Notes under the pieces: generated by a model
What the model was told of the DNA's origin: nothing
Database searches by the model: none
The model's input: the letters and a program-made list of their open reading frames with translations, nothing else
Source of the DNA: Planctomycetota bacterium
GTDB lineage: Bacteria; Planctomycetota; MHYJ01; JACPRB01
Direction of reading: 5' to 3'
DNA: 7,898 nucleotides
NCBI GenBank assembly: GCA_016200125.1
Contig: JACQFK010000207.1
Span: 1-7,898 of the forward strand
Translations under genes and position numbers: made by a program
Shown here: in pieces, positions 1 through 6,316 of the stretch
How positions within the stretch are numbered: the stretch's first letter is position 1
Layout: every line of letters begins with the position of its first letter

Positions 1-1
1 C

Positions 2-1306
2 ACCCAAAAGCCGACGGGGGTTCGTCACGGCGTGATTGCATTCGCTGTCGGCCTGGCGGTCATCACGTATATCGACCGTGTCTGCATCTCCCAGGCCGCC
101 CCTCTGATCACCAGAGATCTGAACCTCTCGAAGATCGAAATGGGCGCCGTGTTCTCGGCCTTCACGCTGGCCTACGCGCTCTTCGAGATCCCGGGCGGCT
201 GGCTCGGCGACCGCTTCGGCGCGCGGACGGTGCTGACGCGCATCGTGATCTGGTGGTCCTTCTTCACCGCGGCCACCGGCCGCGCCTGGAGCCAGCTTTC
301 GCTGATCGTGATCCGCTTCCTCTTCGGCGCCGGCGAGGCGGGCTGCTTCCCGAACATCGCGCGCGCCTTCTCGGTCTGGCTCCCGCCCGCCGAGCGGGCC
401 CGGGCGCAGAGCCTGCTCTGGATCTGCACGCGCTGGGCCGGCGCCTTCACGCCCGTGCTGGTCGTCCTGATCCTCAGGATCCAGGGCATGACCTGGCGCG
501 GGGCCTTCTACCTGTTCGGCGTCATCGGCGCGGCCTGGGCCGTCGCCTTCTGGCTCTGGTACCGGGACGATCCGATGTCCCATCCGAAGACGAACGACGC
601 GGAGCGGAGGATCCTCAAGGAGAACGCCCACCTCACGGGGGGCCACGGCGACGTCCCCTGGGGCCGCTTCCTGGGGGCCCGCACGACCTGGCTCATCTGG
701 CTCCAGTACTTCTGCTTCAGCTGGGCCTGGTACTTCTACATCACCTGGTTCCCGACCTACCTGAAGATGAAGTACCCCGAGATGAATCCGCTGCTGCGCG
801 CGCTCCTGGCGGGCTTCCCGCTCTTCATGGGCGGCATCGGCTCCTTCTGCACCGCCGCGTCGACCTCCTGGCTGGTCCGCCTCACGGGAAGCCTCACGCG
901 GACGCGGCGGATGATGGCCGGCAACGGCTTCGCCATCGCGGCGATCGTCATGCTGGTGCCCACGCGCATCGACGACCCCGTGCTGGTGATCGGCGCGCTC
1001 GGCCTGGCCAGCTTTCTCTGCGATTTCGTCATCCCCGTCTCCTGGAGCACCTGCATCGACGTGGGCGGCCGCTTCGCGGGCACCTTCTCCGGCAGCATGA
1101 ACATGATGGGCAACCTGGGCGGAGCCTTCGGCTCCTACGTGGTCGGCTCCCTGCTCCAGAAGTACCACGACTTCAACGTCGCGTTCTACATGTCCTCGGG
1201 CGTCTTCGCCCTCGGCGCCGTCTGCTGGATCTTCATCGACCCGGTGACGTCGATGGACACCGCGGCGGCCACCAGGGCCGCCCGCACGCAGCCCAAGCCC
1301 GCCTGA
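2..1306 (+). CDS. MFS transporter, anion:cation symporter (ACS) type, 5'-partial
   Basis: Secondary transporter of the major facilitator superfamily, probably importing an organic anion with H+ or Na+ across the inner membrane. The frame is open to the left edge. A GTG at 32 could start it, but the codons before it read TQKPTGVRHG, typical of the short cytoplasmic lead before helix 1 in this family, so the true start is probably just outside the window. Numbering from the GTG, Y13-I-D-R16 ends helix 1 as in ACS members. Motif A (G56-W-L-G-D60-R61-F-G-A-R65) sits between helices 2 and 3, and G101-E102-A-G-C-F-P-N matches the helix-4 acidic site that, with the Asp of the YxDR motif, is implicated in proton coupling in the galactonate transporter DgoT. 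About twelve hydrophobic segments follow. Relatives carry hexuronates, galactonate, glucarate, tartrate or aromatic acids; the substrate cannot be read here. It is followed after 2 nt by a second transporter, so the two are probably co-transcribed. Confidence 0.9.
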   Translation, partial: TQKPTGVRHGVIAFAVGLAVITYIDRVCISQAAPLITRDLNLSKIEMGAVFSAFTLAYALFEIPGGWLGDRFGARTVLTRIVIWWSFFTAATGRAWSQLSLIVIRFLFGAGEAGCFPNIARAFSVWLPPAERARAQSLLWICTRWAGAFTPVLVVLILRIQGMTWRGAFYLFGVIGAAWAVAFWLWYRDDPMSHPKTNDAERRILKENAHLTGGHGDVPWGRFLGARTTWLIWLQYFCFSWAWYFYITWFPTYLKMKYPEMNPLLRALLAGFPLFMGGIGSFCTAASTSWLVRLTGSLTRTRRMMAGNGFAIAAIVMLVPTRIDDPVLVIGALGLASFLCDFVIPVSWSTCIDVGGRFAGTFSGSMNMMGNLGGAFGSYVVGSLLQKYHDFNVAFYMSSGVFALGAVCWIFIDPVTSMDTAAATRAARTQPKPA

Positions 1307-1308
1307 CC

Positions 1309-2547
1309 ATGGACGCTCCCCCCTCCGCGCTCTCCCCCTTCCGCCACGGCGAATTCACCCTCTACCAGGCGGCCCGCGTCCTGCTGATCATGGCCGGCCA
1401 GTTCGTCATCCTGGCCCTCCAGTGGCAGGTCCTCCGCCTGACGAACGACCCCTTCCACCTGGGCATGATCGGCTTCGCGCAGTTCCTCCCCAACTTCATC
1501 TTCTCGCTGCCCGCCGGCCACGTGGCCGACCGCCTCAACCGGCGGGGCATCATCATGGTCTGCGCGCTGGCGAACGCGGCCGCCGCGGGGCTGCTGGCCT
1601 GGGAGGCGCTCGCGCCCCGCCCCTCCCTGGTCGTGATTTACGCCGCCTGCGGCGCCCTGGGGCTGATCCGCGCCTTCAGCGCCCCCGCGGGGCACGCCTT
1701 CCTGCCCGCGCTGGTGCCGGCCTCGATCCTCCCCACCGCCATCGTGCTCCACCTGAGCGTCTTCCAGCTCTCCACCGTGATCGGCCCCGCCGCCGGCGGC
1801 TTTCTCTATGGGCAGAACAGCCCGGAGCGCGTCTACGCGACGGCCGCCGTGCTCTTCGTCCTCGCGTTCCTGCTCTTCGCCCTGCTGCGCGCGCGGCCGC
1901 TGCCCTCGCCGACCGACGAGCCTTTCGAGCGCGCCTTCACCGCCGGCGTCCGCTACGTCTGGAACGACAAGCGGCTGCTCGGCGCCCTCTCGCTGGACCT
2001 CTTCGCGGTCCTCCTGGGCGGCGCCACCGCCCTGCTTCCCGTCCTCGCGCAGAAGACCTTCGCCAGCGGCCCCCATGTGCTGGGCATCCTGAGGAGCGCG
2101 CCGGCCGTCGGCGCGGGCCTCATGGCCCTCGCGATCACGCTGAGACCGCTCCGCGAACGGATCGGTGCCTGGCTCTTCGGCGGCGTCGCCGTCTTCGGCC
2201 TCGCGACGATCGGCTTCGGCCTTTCGACGAACTTCCCCCTGACCGTGGCCCTCCTGGTGATCTCGGGCGCCGCCGACATGCTCAGCGTGACGGTCCGCCA
2301 CACGCTCATCCAGGTGGCCACCCCCGACGCCATGCGCGGCCGCGTCAGCGCGGTCTCGATGGTCTTCATCAACACGTCGAACGAGCTGGGGGAGGCCGAG
2401 TCGGGCCTGACCGCGAAATGGTGGGGCGCCTCGCGGGCCATCGTCATCGGCGGCGTGGGCACGGTCGCGGTGGTGCTGGCCTGGATGGGCCTCTTCCCCG
2501 CCCTGCGCAAGGCCGACCGCTTCGAGGAGAAGCCCGCAGCGTCCTAG
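1309..2547 (+). CDS. MFS transporter, EntS/MFS_3 exporter type
   Basis: A 412-residue inner-membrane transporter of the MFS_3 (EntS/MefA-like) group, whose known members export siderophores, macrolides or other small molecules by proton antiport. The ATG at 1309 follows the previous TGA by only 2 nt and has no visible Shine-Dalgarno sequence, which suggests translational coupling. The same frame is open far upstream, but there it overlaps the first transporter and is arginine/proline-rich shadow sequence. Motif A is G70-H-V-A-D74-R75-L-N-R78-R79 between helices 2 and 3. The C-terminal stretch GRVSAVSMVFINTSNELGE followed by ESGL is the characteristic EntS-group signature, and the C-terminus is basic and charged. 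Full length for the family, with twelve predicted spans. The stop TAG shares four bases with the stop of the convergent gene. Nothing nearby (siderophore or antibiotic genes) indicates the substrate. Confidence 0.92.
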   Translation: MDAPPSALSPFRHGEFTLYQAARVLLIMAGQFVILALQWQVLRLTNDPFHLGMIGFAQFLPNFIFSLPAGHVADRLNRRGIIMVCALANAAAAGLLAWEALAPRPSLVVIYAACGALGLIRAFSAPAGHAFLPALVPASILPTAIVLHLSVFQLSTVIGPAAGGFLYGQNSPERVYATAAVLFVLAFLLFALLRARPLPSPTDEPFERAFTAGVRYVWNDKRLLGALSLDLFAVLLGGATALLPVLAQKTFASGPHVLGILRSAPAVGAGLMALAITLRPLRERIGAWLFGGVAVFGLATIGFGLSTNFPLTVALLVISGAADMLSVTVRHTLIQVATPDAMRGRVSAVSMVFINTSNELGEAESGLTAKWWGASRAIVIGGVGTVAVVLAWMGLFPALRKADRFEEKPAAS

Positions 2548-4058
2548 GCCTTGGCCTTCGAACGCCTGGGAGTGTAGCCCTCCAGCTCGCGCAGGGTCTT
2601 GAACTGCGCGGGGCCGGTCGAGATCTCCACGTCCTCCGCCGTGAACTCCTCCGGGTGCTGGTAGCCGCAGGCGTGGGTGATCGCCATCAGTTCGTTCCGG
2701 AAGGACTTCAGGTAGCGGGCGAAGCGCTGGGCCTGGTGCTCGGGAAGCAGGCCGTCCTGCAGGCGGGGGTCGTTCGTGGCGACGCCCGTCGGGCACAGCC
2801 CCGTGTGGCAGCGCTGGGCCTGGATGCAGCCGATCGAGAGCATCGACTCGCGCGCGATGTTGATGAGATCGGCGCCGAGGCAGATCGCCACGATCGCCCG
2901 GTCCGGGAAGCCGAGCTTCGCCGACGCGACCCAGGTCACCCGGTCCGCCATCTCCTCCTGGAGGAAGGCGCGGTAGACGCGGGGGAAGGCCACGCGGAAG
3001 GGGAGCGAGACGTGGTCGGTGAACACCATGGGCGCGGCGCCCGTGCCGCCCTCGCCGCCGTCGATCGTGATCCAGTCGGGCCCCTTCCCCGAGGACTTCA
3101 TCGCCCGGGCGAGGTCGGTCCAGAACGCCGTGTGGCCGACGGCCGACTTGATCCCCACCGGAAGCCCGGTCGCGGCCGCGATCTGCTCCACGAAGCGGAT
3201 CAGGCCGTCGATGTCCGAGAACGCGCTGTGGCTGTTGGGGCTGATGCAGTCCTGGCCGGCCAGGACGCCGCGGATCTTCGCGATCTCCTCCGTCACCTTG
3301 TGGCCGGGAAGCACGCCGCCCTTCCCGGGCTTGGCGCCCTGCGAGAGCTTGACCTCGATCCCACGGACGGTCGGCGTGGCGGAGACGTTCGCGACGAGCT
3401 TCTCCAGGGAGAATTTCCCGTCCAGGTCGCGGCAGCCGAAGTAGCCGGTGCCGATCTGGTAGATCAGGTCCGCGCCCTGGCGGTGATAGGGCGAGATGCC
3501 GCCCTCGCCGGTGTTGTGGTAGCAGTTCGCGAGCTTGGCGCCGCGGTTGAGGGCCTCGATCGCGTGCGAGCCGAGGGCGCCGAAGCTCATGGCCGAGATG
3601 TTGACGATCGACGAGGGCTTCCAGGCCCTGGGCCGGTTGTGCTGCTCGCCGAGGGTACGGGCCGAGGGCACCTCGTGCAGGAGATCGTGGGCGGAGCCGG
3701 CGAAGCTGGTCTCGCCGTAGGGGAACACGGCGTGCTTGATGATGGGGTAGCCGATCGCGAGGAGCTGGTCGTCGGTGCCGAAGCCGAAGTAGTTGTTCTC
3801 GCCGTCGGCCGAGCGGGCGATCCAGTCGCGCTCGTCGCGGTTGAAGGGCAGCTCCTCGTTGTTGTCGGCCACGATGTACTGCCGCAGCTTGGGCCCCATC
3901 TCGATGAGGGAGTAGCGGAAGCGGCCGATCACGGGGAAGTTGCGGAGGATGTTGTCCTTCGAGATCCAGCGGTCGTGGATATAAAGCGCGACGAGGCCGG
4001 CCAGGAGCAGGCCGGCGACGGCCGCGGCGGCGAAACCGATGATCGCGGGGACGCTCAT
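2544..4058 (-). CDS. FMN-binding glutamate synthase family protein, membrane-anchored (YerD-like)
   Basis: A stand-alone version of the FMN/Fe-S synthase domain of glutamate synthase (GltB central domain, COG0069), 504 residues from the start chosen here. Residues about 5-27 form one hydrophobic span, then KDNILRNFPVIGRFRY, the usual entry to this family. Seen in order: GEGGIS near 184, KPGKGGVLPGHK near 243-254, IDGGEGGTGAAP near 332-343 (FMN/substrate barrel), and C411-x5-C417-x4-C422, the 3Fe-4S ligand spacing of glutamate synthase. There is no glutaminase (class II amidotransferase) domain and no GltD-like partner beside it, so classical GOGAT activity is not implied; the reaction is unknown for this family, and B. 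subtilis YerD is a similar-sized relative. Longer starts at 4070 (ATG) and 4109 (GTG) are possible. I chose 4058 because it directly precedes the span and has TATGAT 7 nt upstream. The C-terminus converges on the exporter gene. Confidence 0.93.
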   Translation of the reverse strand: MSVPAIIGFAAAAVAGLLLAGLVALYIHDRWISKDNILRNFPVIGRFRYSLIEMGPKLRQYIVADNNEELPFNRDERDWIARSADGENNYFGFGTDDQLLAIGYPIIKHAVFPYGETSFAGSAHDLLHEVPSARTLGEQHNRPRAWKPSSIVNISAMSFGALGSHAIEALNRGAKLANCYHNTGEGGISPYHRQGADLIYQIGTGYFGCRDLDGKFSLEKLVANVSATPTVRGIEVKLSQGAKPGKGGVLPGHKVTEEIAKIRGVLAGQDCISPNSHSAFSDIDGLIRFVEQIAAATGLPVGIKSAVGHTAFWTDLARAMKSSGKGPDWITIDGGEGGTGAAPMVFTDHVSLPFRVAFPRVYRAFLQEEMADRVTWVASAKLGFPDRAIVAICLGADLINIARESMLSIGCIQAQRCHTGLCPTGVATNDPRLQDGLLPEHQAQRFARYLKSFRNELMAITHACGYQHPEEFTAEDVEISTGPAQFKTLRELEGYTPRRSKAKA

Positions 4059-4065
4059 CGGGTAG

Positions 4066-4071
4066 ATCATA
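4066..4071 (-). promoter_or_regulatory. -10 element (TATGAT), probable leaderless promoter of the GltB-like gene
   Basis: On the minus strand TATGAT (5 of 6 consensus) lies exactly 7 nt before the ATG at 4058. A transcript initiating the usual 6-8 nt downstream would begin at or next to that ATG. No good -35 hexamer is seen 16-18 bp upstream and there is no Shine-Dalgarno sequence. It faces away from the TATAGT of the divergent gene; both -10 elements fit in a 42-bp gap, so their upstream regions overlap. Confidence 0.45.
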
Positions 4072-4086
4072 CCCGAGAGGATGCGA

Positions 4087-4092
4087 TATAGT
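4087..4092 (+). promoter_or_regulatory. -10 element (TATAGT), probable leaderless promoter of the divergent membrane-protein gene
   Basis: TATAGT (5 of 6 consensus) ends 8 nt before the GTG at 4101, so transcription would start close to the initiation codon. The -35 region is weak: the best hexamer, TAGATC at 4063, matches 3 of 6. No Shine-Dalgarno sequence precedes the GTG. The spacing mirrors the promoters proposed for the two minus-strand genes on either side. Confidence 0.4.
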
Positions 4093-4100
4093 TCCCTCCA

Positions 4101-4784
4101 GTGATCCACGCGATCGTCAAGCTGCTCCAGGCGCTCGGCATCCCGATGTGGGTCGTCTGGGCCGTTCTGGGTCCGCTGGCGGTCCTGGGCTACGCGATTG
4201 CCGTCCGCGAATGGTTCCGCTTCCTGGGGGACCTCCGGCGGACGACGGCGGCCTACGGCGGGCGGGGCCTGCTGGGCGCGCTGGTCCTGAAGCCCGGCGT
4301 CCGCTTCTCAATCGACGGCGCGGCCGCCTTCTTCGCCTACTCTGCATGGACGGGCGCCACGACGCTGGAGTTCCGGATCGCGCCCGCCGGCCGGGTCTGG
4401 ATCCGGACGCGCGGGTTCTCGGACCGGGAGCAGCGGCGCTTCCGGGGCGAGCTCGTCGTCACCGAGGATCCCCCTTTCGAGGCCTCCTTCAGCGTGCTGG
4501 GCGCGCCGGCGCGCTTCGCGTCGGAGTGGCTCGACACCGACGTCCGCCATCACGTGACCACGCTCCAAGAGGTGGCGCTGGCGTCGCTCGACCGGAAGAG
4601 AAAGGACACGCTCGGCCTGGAGAAGCTGCCGAATCCGAGGGTCGAGCTGGCGCTGGACGCCAAGGGCCTTCGGATCCGGCTCGAGGGACGGCCCGAGGGG
4701 AAGGAGATCGAGCGGGTGCTGCGCGCCGCCGGCGAGGTCGCGAAGCGGGCGGCCGGCGTCAGACGTGAAGCAGGGCGACCGTAA
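4101..4784 (+). CDS. Hypothetical single-span membrane protein
   Basis: I do not recognise this 227-residue protein. Residues about 13-35 (IPMWVVWAVLGPLAVLGYAIAV) form one hydrophobic span after a short N-terminus. Next comes a basic segment (REWFRFLGDLRR), then about 150 residues of alternating hydrophobic/charged sequence suggesting a beta-rich soluble domain, and finally an amphipathic basic helix (about 199-222, KEIERVLRAAGEVAKRAAGV). There are no cysteines or obvious catalytic motifs. The GTG at 4101 gives a complete span; the next ATG, at 4146, would cut into it and lacks a ribosome-binding site. The gene diverges from the GltB-like gene across a 42-bp shared promoter gap. Its last 26 bp overlap the end of the convergent minus-strand gene. 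GC-rich third positions over the whole length support it as real. Confidence 0.75.
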   Translation: MIHAIVKLLQALGIPMWVVWAVLGPLAVLGYAIAVREWFRFLGDLRRTTAAYGGRGLLGALVLKPGVRFSIDGAAAFFAYSAWTGATTLEFRIAPAGRVWIRTRGFSDREQRRFRGELVVTEDPPFEASFSVLGAPARFASEWLDTDVRHHVTTLQEVALASLDRKRKDTLGLEKLPNPRVELALDAKGLRIRLEGRPEGKEIERVLRAAGEVAKRAAGVRREAGRP

Positions 4785-5463
4785 GGGCGATCTTCGGGGC
4801 CGCCATCAGAACGGGCAGCGCCTTGTCCTTCAGGCAGCGGCCCGGAAGGGCGGCGGGATCGACGATCAGGTGGCCTAGGTAGGTGAGGTCGTCCCCGGCC
4901 AGGGATTGGGGGACGTGGCGAAGGCCGATCGAAAAGTCATTCCGCATGAAGGCCCAGACCTCCTGCTGGTCGGGCGAAGGGCAGGCCTCCATTCCCCGGA
5001 GCGCCCAGAGCTTGGCGGCCTGGCCGGAGAGGTACGCTTCGTCGAAGCGATGCTGCTCATCGGCGCTGATGACGACGGCGGCGGGCCGGAGCTCGTCGCC
5101 CGGCTCGAAGAGCGCGGTGTTGGCCATGACCACGTAGGCGAGGAGGCTGTGGCCCTCGCGGGCGAGGCGGAGGAATTCGCGCTGCCGCGCGTTGAGGAAC
5201 TGGACGCGCGCGCCGACGGCCGCCAGGCCGGCGAGCCCGGCGATGGGAAGGACGATGTGGCCGGGCGTCAAGATCACTTCCGCGATTCCGACGGCGGCAA
5301 GGACGCCCGCGGCGATGCCGAGCTTGAGCGTGAGGCGGTCTCGGCGCCGGGTCCAGGCCCAATGGAAGTTCTGGAGAGCTCGCAGCCGCGCCAGGAGATG
5401 GGGATCGAGCGGCCGCGGGGATTCCCGGTACTTGTCGAGCGTGGCCCGGCACTCGGGGGTCAT
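4759..5463 (-). CDS. Hypothetical membrane protein with two spans
   Basis: Unrecognised 234-residue protein. Residues 1-43 are charged and helical, and a hairpin of two hydrophobic segments follows (about 44-65 and 69-90) separated by the short turn TPGH. The remaining ~140 residues look cytosolic and mixed, ending in a hydrophobic strand-like tail (ALPVLMAAPKIALTVALLHV). No known motif is seen. The frame stays open to an ATG at 5514, but the start at 5463 (MTPECRATLDKYR) is preferred: it lies 7 nt after a perfect TATAAT, and the extension would cross that promoter. The gene runs tail-to-tail with the other unrecognised membrane protein, overlapping it by 26 bp. The topology (two central spans, soluble C-terminal domain) suggests a membrane-bound sensor or accessory subunit, but that is speculation. 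Confidence 0.75.
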   Translation of the reverse strand: MTPECRATLDKYRESPRPLDPHLLARLRALQNFHWAWTRRRDRLTLKLGIAAGVLAAVGIAEVILTPGHIVLPIAGLAGLAAVGARVQFLNARQREFLRLAREGHSLLAYVVMANTALFEPGDELRPAAVVISADEQHRFDEAYLSGQAAKLWALRGMEACPSPDQQEVWAFMRNDFSIGLRHVPQSLAGDDLTYLGHLIVDPAALPGRCLKDKALPVLMAAPKIALTVALLHV

Positions 5464-5470
5464 CGGGGAA

Positions 5471-5476
5471 ATTATA
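5471..5476 (-). promoter_or_regulatory. -10 element (TATAAT), probable leaderless promoter of the two-span membrane protein
   Basis: A perfect TATAAT on the minus strand is followed by TTCCCCG and then the ATG at 5463, a 7-nt gap. Initiation at normal distance would give a transcript with essentially no 5' leader. The best -35 candidate, CGGACG 18 bp upstream, matches only 3 of 6 positions. This is the strongest -10 match in the window. Confidence 0.55.
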
Positions 5477-5542
5477 CACGCTGAGTGAGAAATGCGTCCG
5501 ATGGGCTCGATCACGGCTCCCTTGGGTTGTGTCTGAAGCCGT

Positions 5543-5655
5543 GGAATCCAGAATCCGGCATCACAAATCCAGGGAATCCGGAAGGCTCCTCCCAGCGGGG
5601 TGATCCATTCCGGATTCCCTCGGATTCCGGATTCCGAACTCGGGATGCCGGATTC
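5543..5655. repeat. Nested inverted-repeat element built on GGATTCC/GGAATCC
   Basis: Two perfect inverted repeats are nested. The outer arms are GAATCCGGCATC (5551-5562) and GATGCCGGATTC (5644-5655). The inner arms are AGGGAATCCGGAA (5571-5583) and TTCCGGATTCCCT (5608-5620), with a 24-nt loop that itself contains CCC-AGC-GGG. The heptamer GGATTCC or its complement occurs at 5543, 5573, 5612, 5622 and 5629, the last two in direct tandem. As RNA or single-stranded DNA it would fold into a branched or long hairpin. This resembles the class of palindromic intergenic repeats (REP/BIME-like, or non-autonomous elements); I cannot assign a family. It occupies most of the gap between the divergent starts at 5463 and 5721. 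A 69-codon frame across it is a by-product of the repeat. Confidence 0.8.
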
Positions 5656-5720
5656 GGTGCTAGTGTCATTGGGTGGGTCGCCGCATTCAGGTGAACGATT
5701 CCCATTCCTAGGTGCGCGAG

Positions 5721-6197
5721 ATGATGCACTGGCGTGACATGGCTCTGGACGTGACTCATCAGGATTGCGACCGACTTCTTTCCCCCTGGGGCTGGATCCT
5801 GAGGGGAAGGCATTTTGTGCCCGTCGCCATGACCTCCTTCGGTGATTGGTTCCTGGAGGCCGACGACGGCGCGATTCACTTCCTGGACGCGATCGCAGGG
5901 GAATTGAAACCCGTGGCCGCCTCTCGAACCGAGTTTGAGGAAAAAGCCGGTCTTCAGAGGAATCTCGATGAGTGGTTCATGGCCGGACTGGTCCTCCTTC
6001 TGCGGGAGCGGGGCATTCACCCGAAAGAAGGGGAATGCTACGGATACAAGTTGCCTCCCGCGGTCGGCGGAAAGCTGGAGGTTGAGAACATCGAGGTGAC
6101 GGACCTCATGATTCATCAGGCCATCCTCGGCCAGATTCTCGAACAGAACAGGAAGCTCTCGCCCGGTGCCCGGATTGCCCGATTCACGGAGGAGTAG
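5721..6197 (+). CDS. T6SS immunity Tdi1 C-terminal / DUF1851 domain protein
   Basis: A 158-residue soluble protein that matches my knowledge of the DUF1851 family (Pfam name: T6SS immunity protein Tdi1, C-terminal). Family landmarks in order: FGDWFLEADDGAIHFLD near residues 40-56, SRTEFEE near 68-74, NLDEWFM near 81-87, GECYGYKLPPAVGG near 104-117 and ENIEVTDLMIHQAILGQIL near 122-140. In characterised members this domain neutralises a type VI secretion DNase-type effector; many orphan copies have no known partner. No effector, VgrG or PAAR gene is in the window, so the role here is open. The start at 5721 is chosen because AGGTG lies 6 nt upstream. A GTG at 5712 and ATGs at 5724 and 5739 are alternatives. 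Third positions are less GC-biased than in the genes to the left, consistent with an acquired gene. Confidence 0.82.
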   Translation: MMHWRDMALDVTHQDCDRLLSPWGWILRGRHFVPVAMTSFGDWFLEADDGAIHFLDAIAGELKPVAASRTEFEEKAGLQRNLDEWFMAGLVLLLRERGIHPKEGECYGYKLPPAVGGKLEVENIEVTDLMIHQAILGQILEQNRKLSPGARIARFTEE

Positions 6198-6199
6198 CC

Positions 6200-6223
6200 G
6201 GCAGCGCCTCTCCGCCCGCTGCC
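6200..6223 (+). terminator. Hairpin just after the DUF1851 gene, possible terminator
   Basis: GGCAGCG (6200-6206) and CGCTGCC (6217-6223) form a perfect 7-bp GC-rich stem with a 10-nt loop, starting 3 nt after the stop codon. There is no T-run after it, so it is not a classic intrinsic terminator. It may still stall or stabilise the 3' end and separate this gene from the operon downstream. Confidence 0.4.
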
Positions 6224-6271
6224 CCGCAGGCATCGACCCCGACTGAAGGGAGCCTTGCATTCTCAGCCGGT

Positions 6272-6316
6272 AAGATATATCTTGTTATTGGATCATATGA
6301 TCTATTGAATAGATAT
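6272..6316 (+). promoter_or_regulatory. Promoter with stacked palindromic operators for the HTH-nucleotidyltransferase operon
   Basis: An AT-rich block in GC-rich surroundings. A 12-bp perfect palindrome, AAGATATATCTT, lies at 6272-6283. A second, GATCATATGATC, lies at 6291-6302. A third dyad, CTATT-G-AATAG, lies at 6302-6312. A partial copy of the first, TAGATATATGCT (9 of 12), lies at 6310-6321 over the start codon. The centres of the first, second and partial sites are 19 bp apart each. A possible promoter is TTGTTA (6282-6287), 17 bp, then TTGAAT (6305-6310), each 4 of 6 to consensus, with the ATG 6 nt later. The second palindrome fills the spacer and the third covers the -10, so a bound repressor would block RNA polymerase. 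The obvious candidate ligand is the winged-HTH product encoded directly downstream. Confidence 0.65.

Noticed and set aside
253..1308. Long upstream extension of the second transporter's reading frame
   Set aside because: It overlaps the first MFS gene completely, is rich in Arg/Pro/Gly/His with no hydrophobic spans, and the ATG at 1309 gives a full-length transporter.
1186..2796. 536-codon minus-strand open frame
   Set aside because: Antisense shadow of the two transporters with repetitive Glu/Gly/Arg/Asp/His composition; the real genes on the other strand are unambiguous.
1422..4091. 889-codon plus-strand open frame
   Set aside because: Low-complexity Arg/Gly/Ala/Val-rich shadow of the exporter and GltB-like genes, with no recognisable domain; long open shadows are expected at this GC content.
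4081..4104. Seven-codon leader (MRYSSLQ) after GAGAGG, whose TGA overlaps the GTG at 4101
   Set aside because: The purine run abuts the ATG with no spacing, and the segment coincides with the better-supported -10 element TATAGT; it is most likely fortuitous.
4059..4109. N-terminal extension of the GltB-like protein to GTG 4109 or ATG 4070
   Set aside because: The added residues precede the membrane span without family precedent that I know, would overlap the divergent gene's start in the case of 4109, and cross the TATGAT element. It remains possible.
5485..5694. 69-codon plus-strand frame in the repeat region
   Set aside because: Its composition (NPESGI, NPGNPE, SDSGFRTRDAG) is simply translated GGATTCC repeat, and it has no ribosome-binding site.
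5511..6260. 249-codon minus-strand open frame across the DUF1851 gene and the nested repeat
   Set aside because: It runs through the inverted repeats and opposite a gene with clear family motifs; no domain, span or convincing start is visible.
6296..6301. TATGAT as the -10 element of the HTH operon
   Set aside because: It is part of the perfect palindrome and has no -35-like hexamer at the right distance, whereas TTGTTA-17-TTGAAT has correct spacing; not fully excluded.
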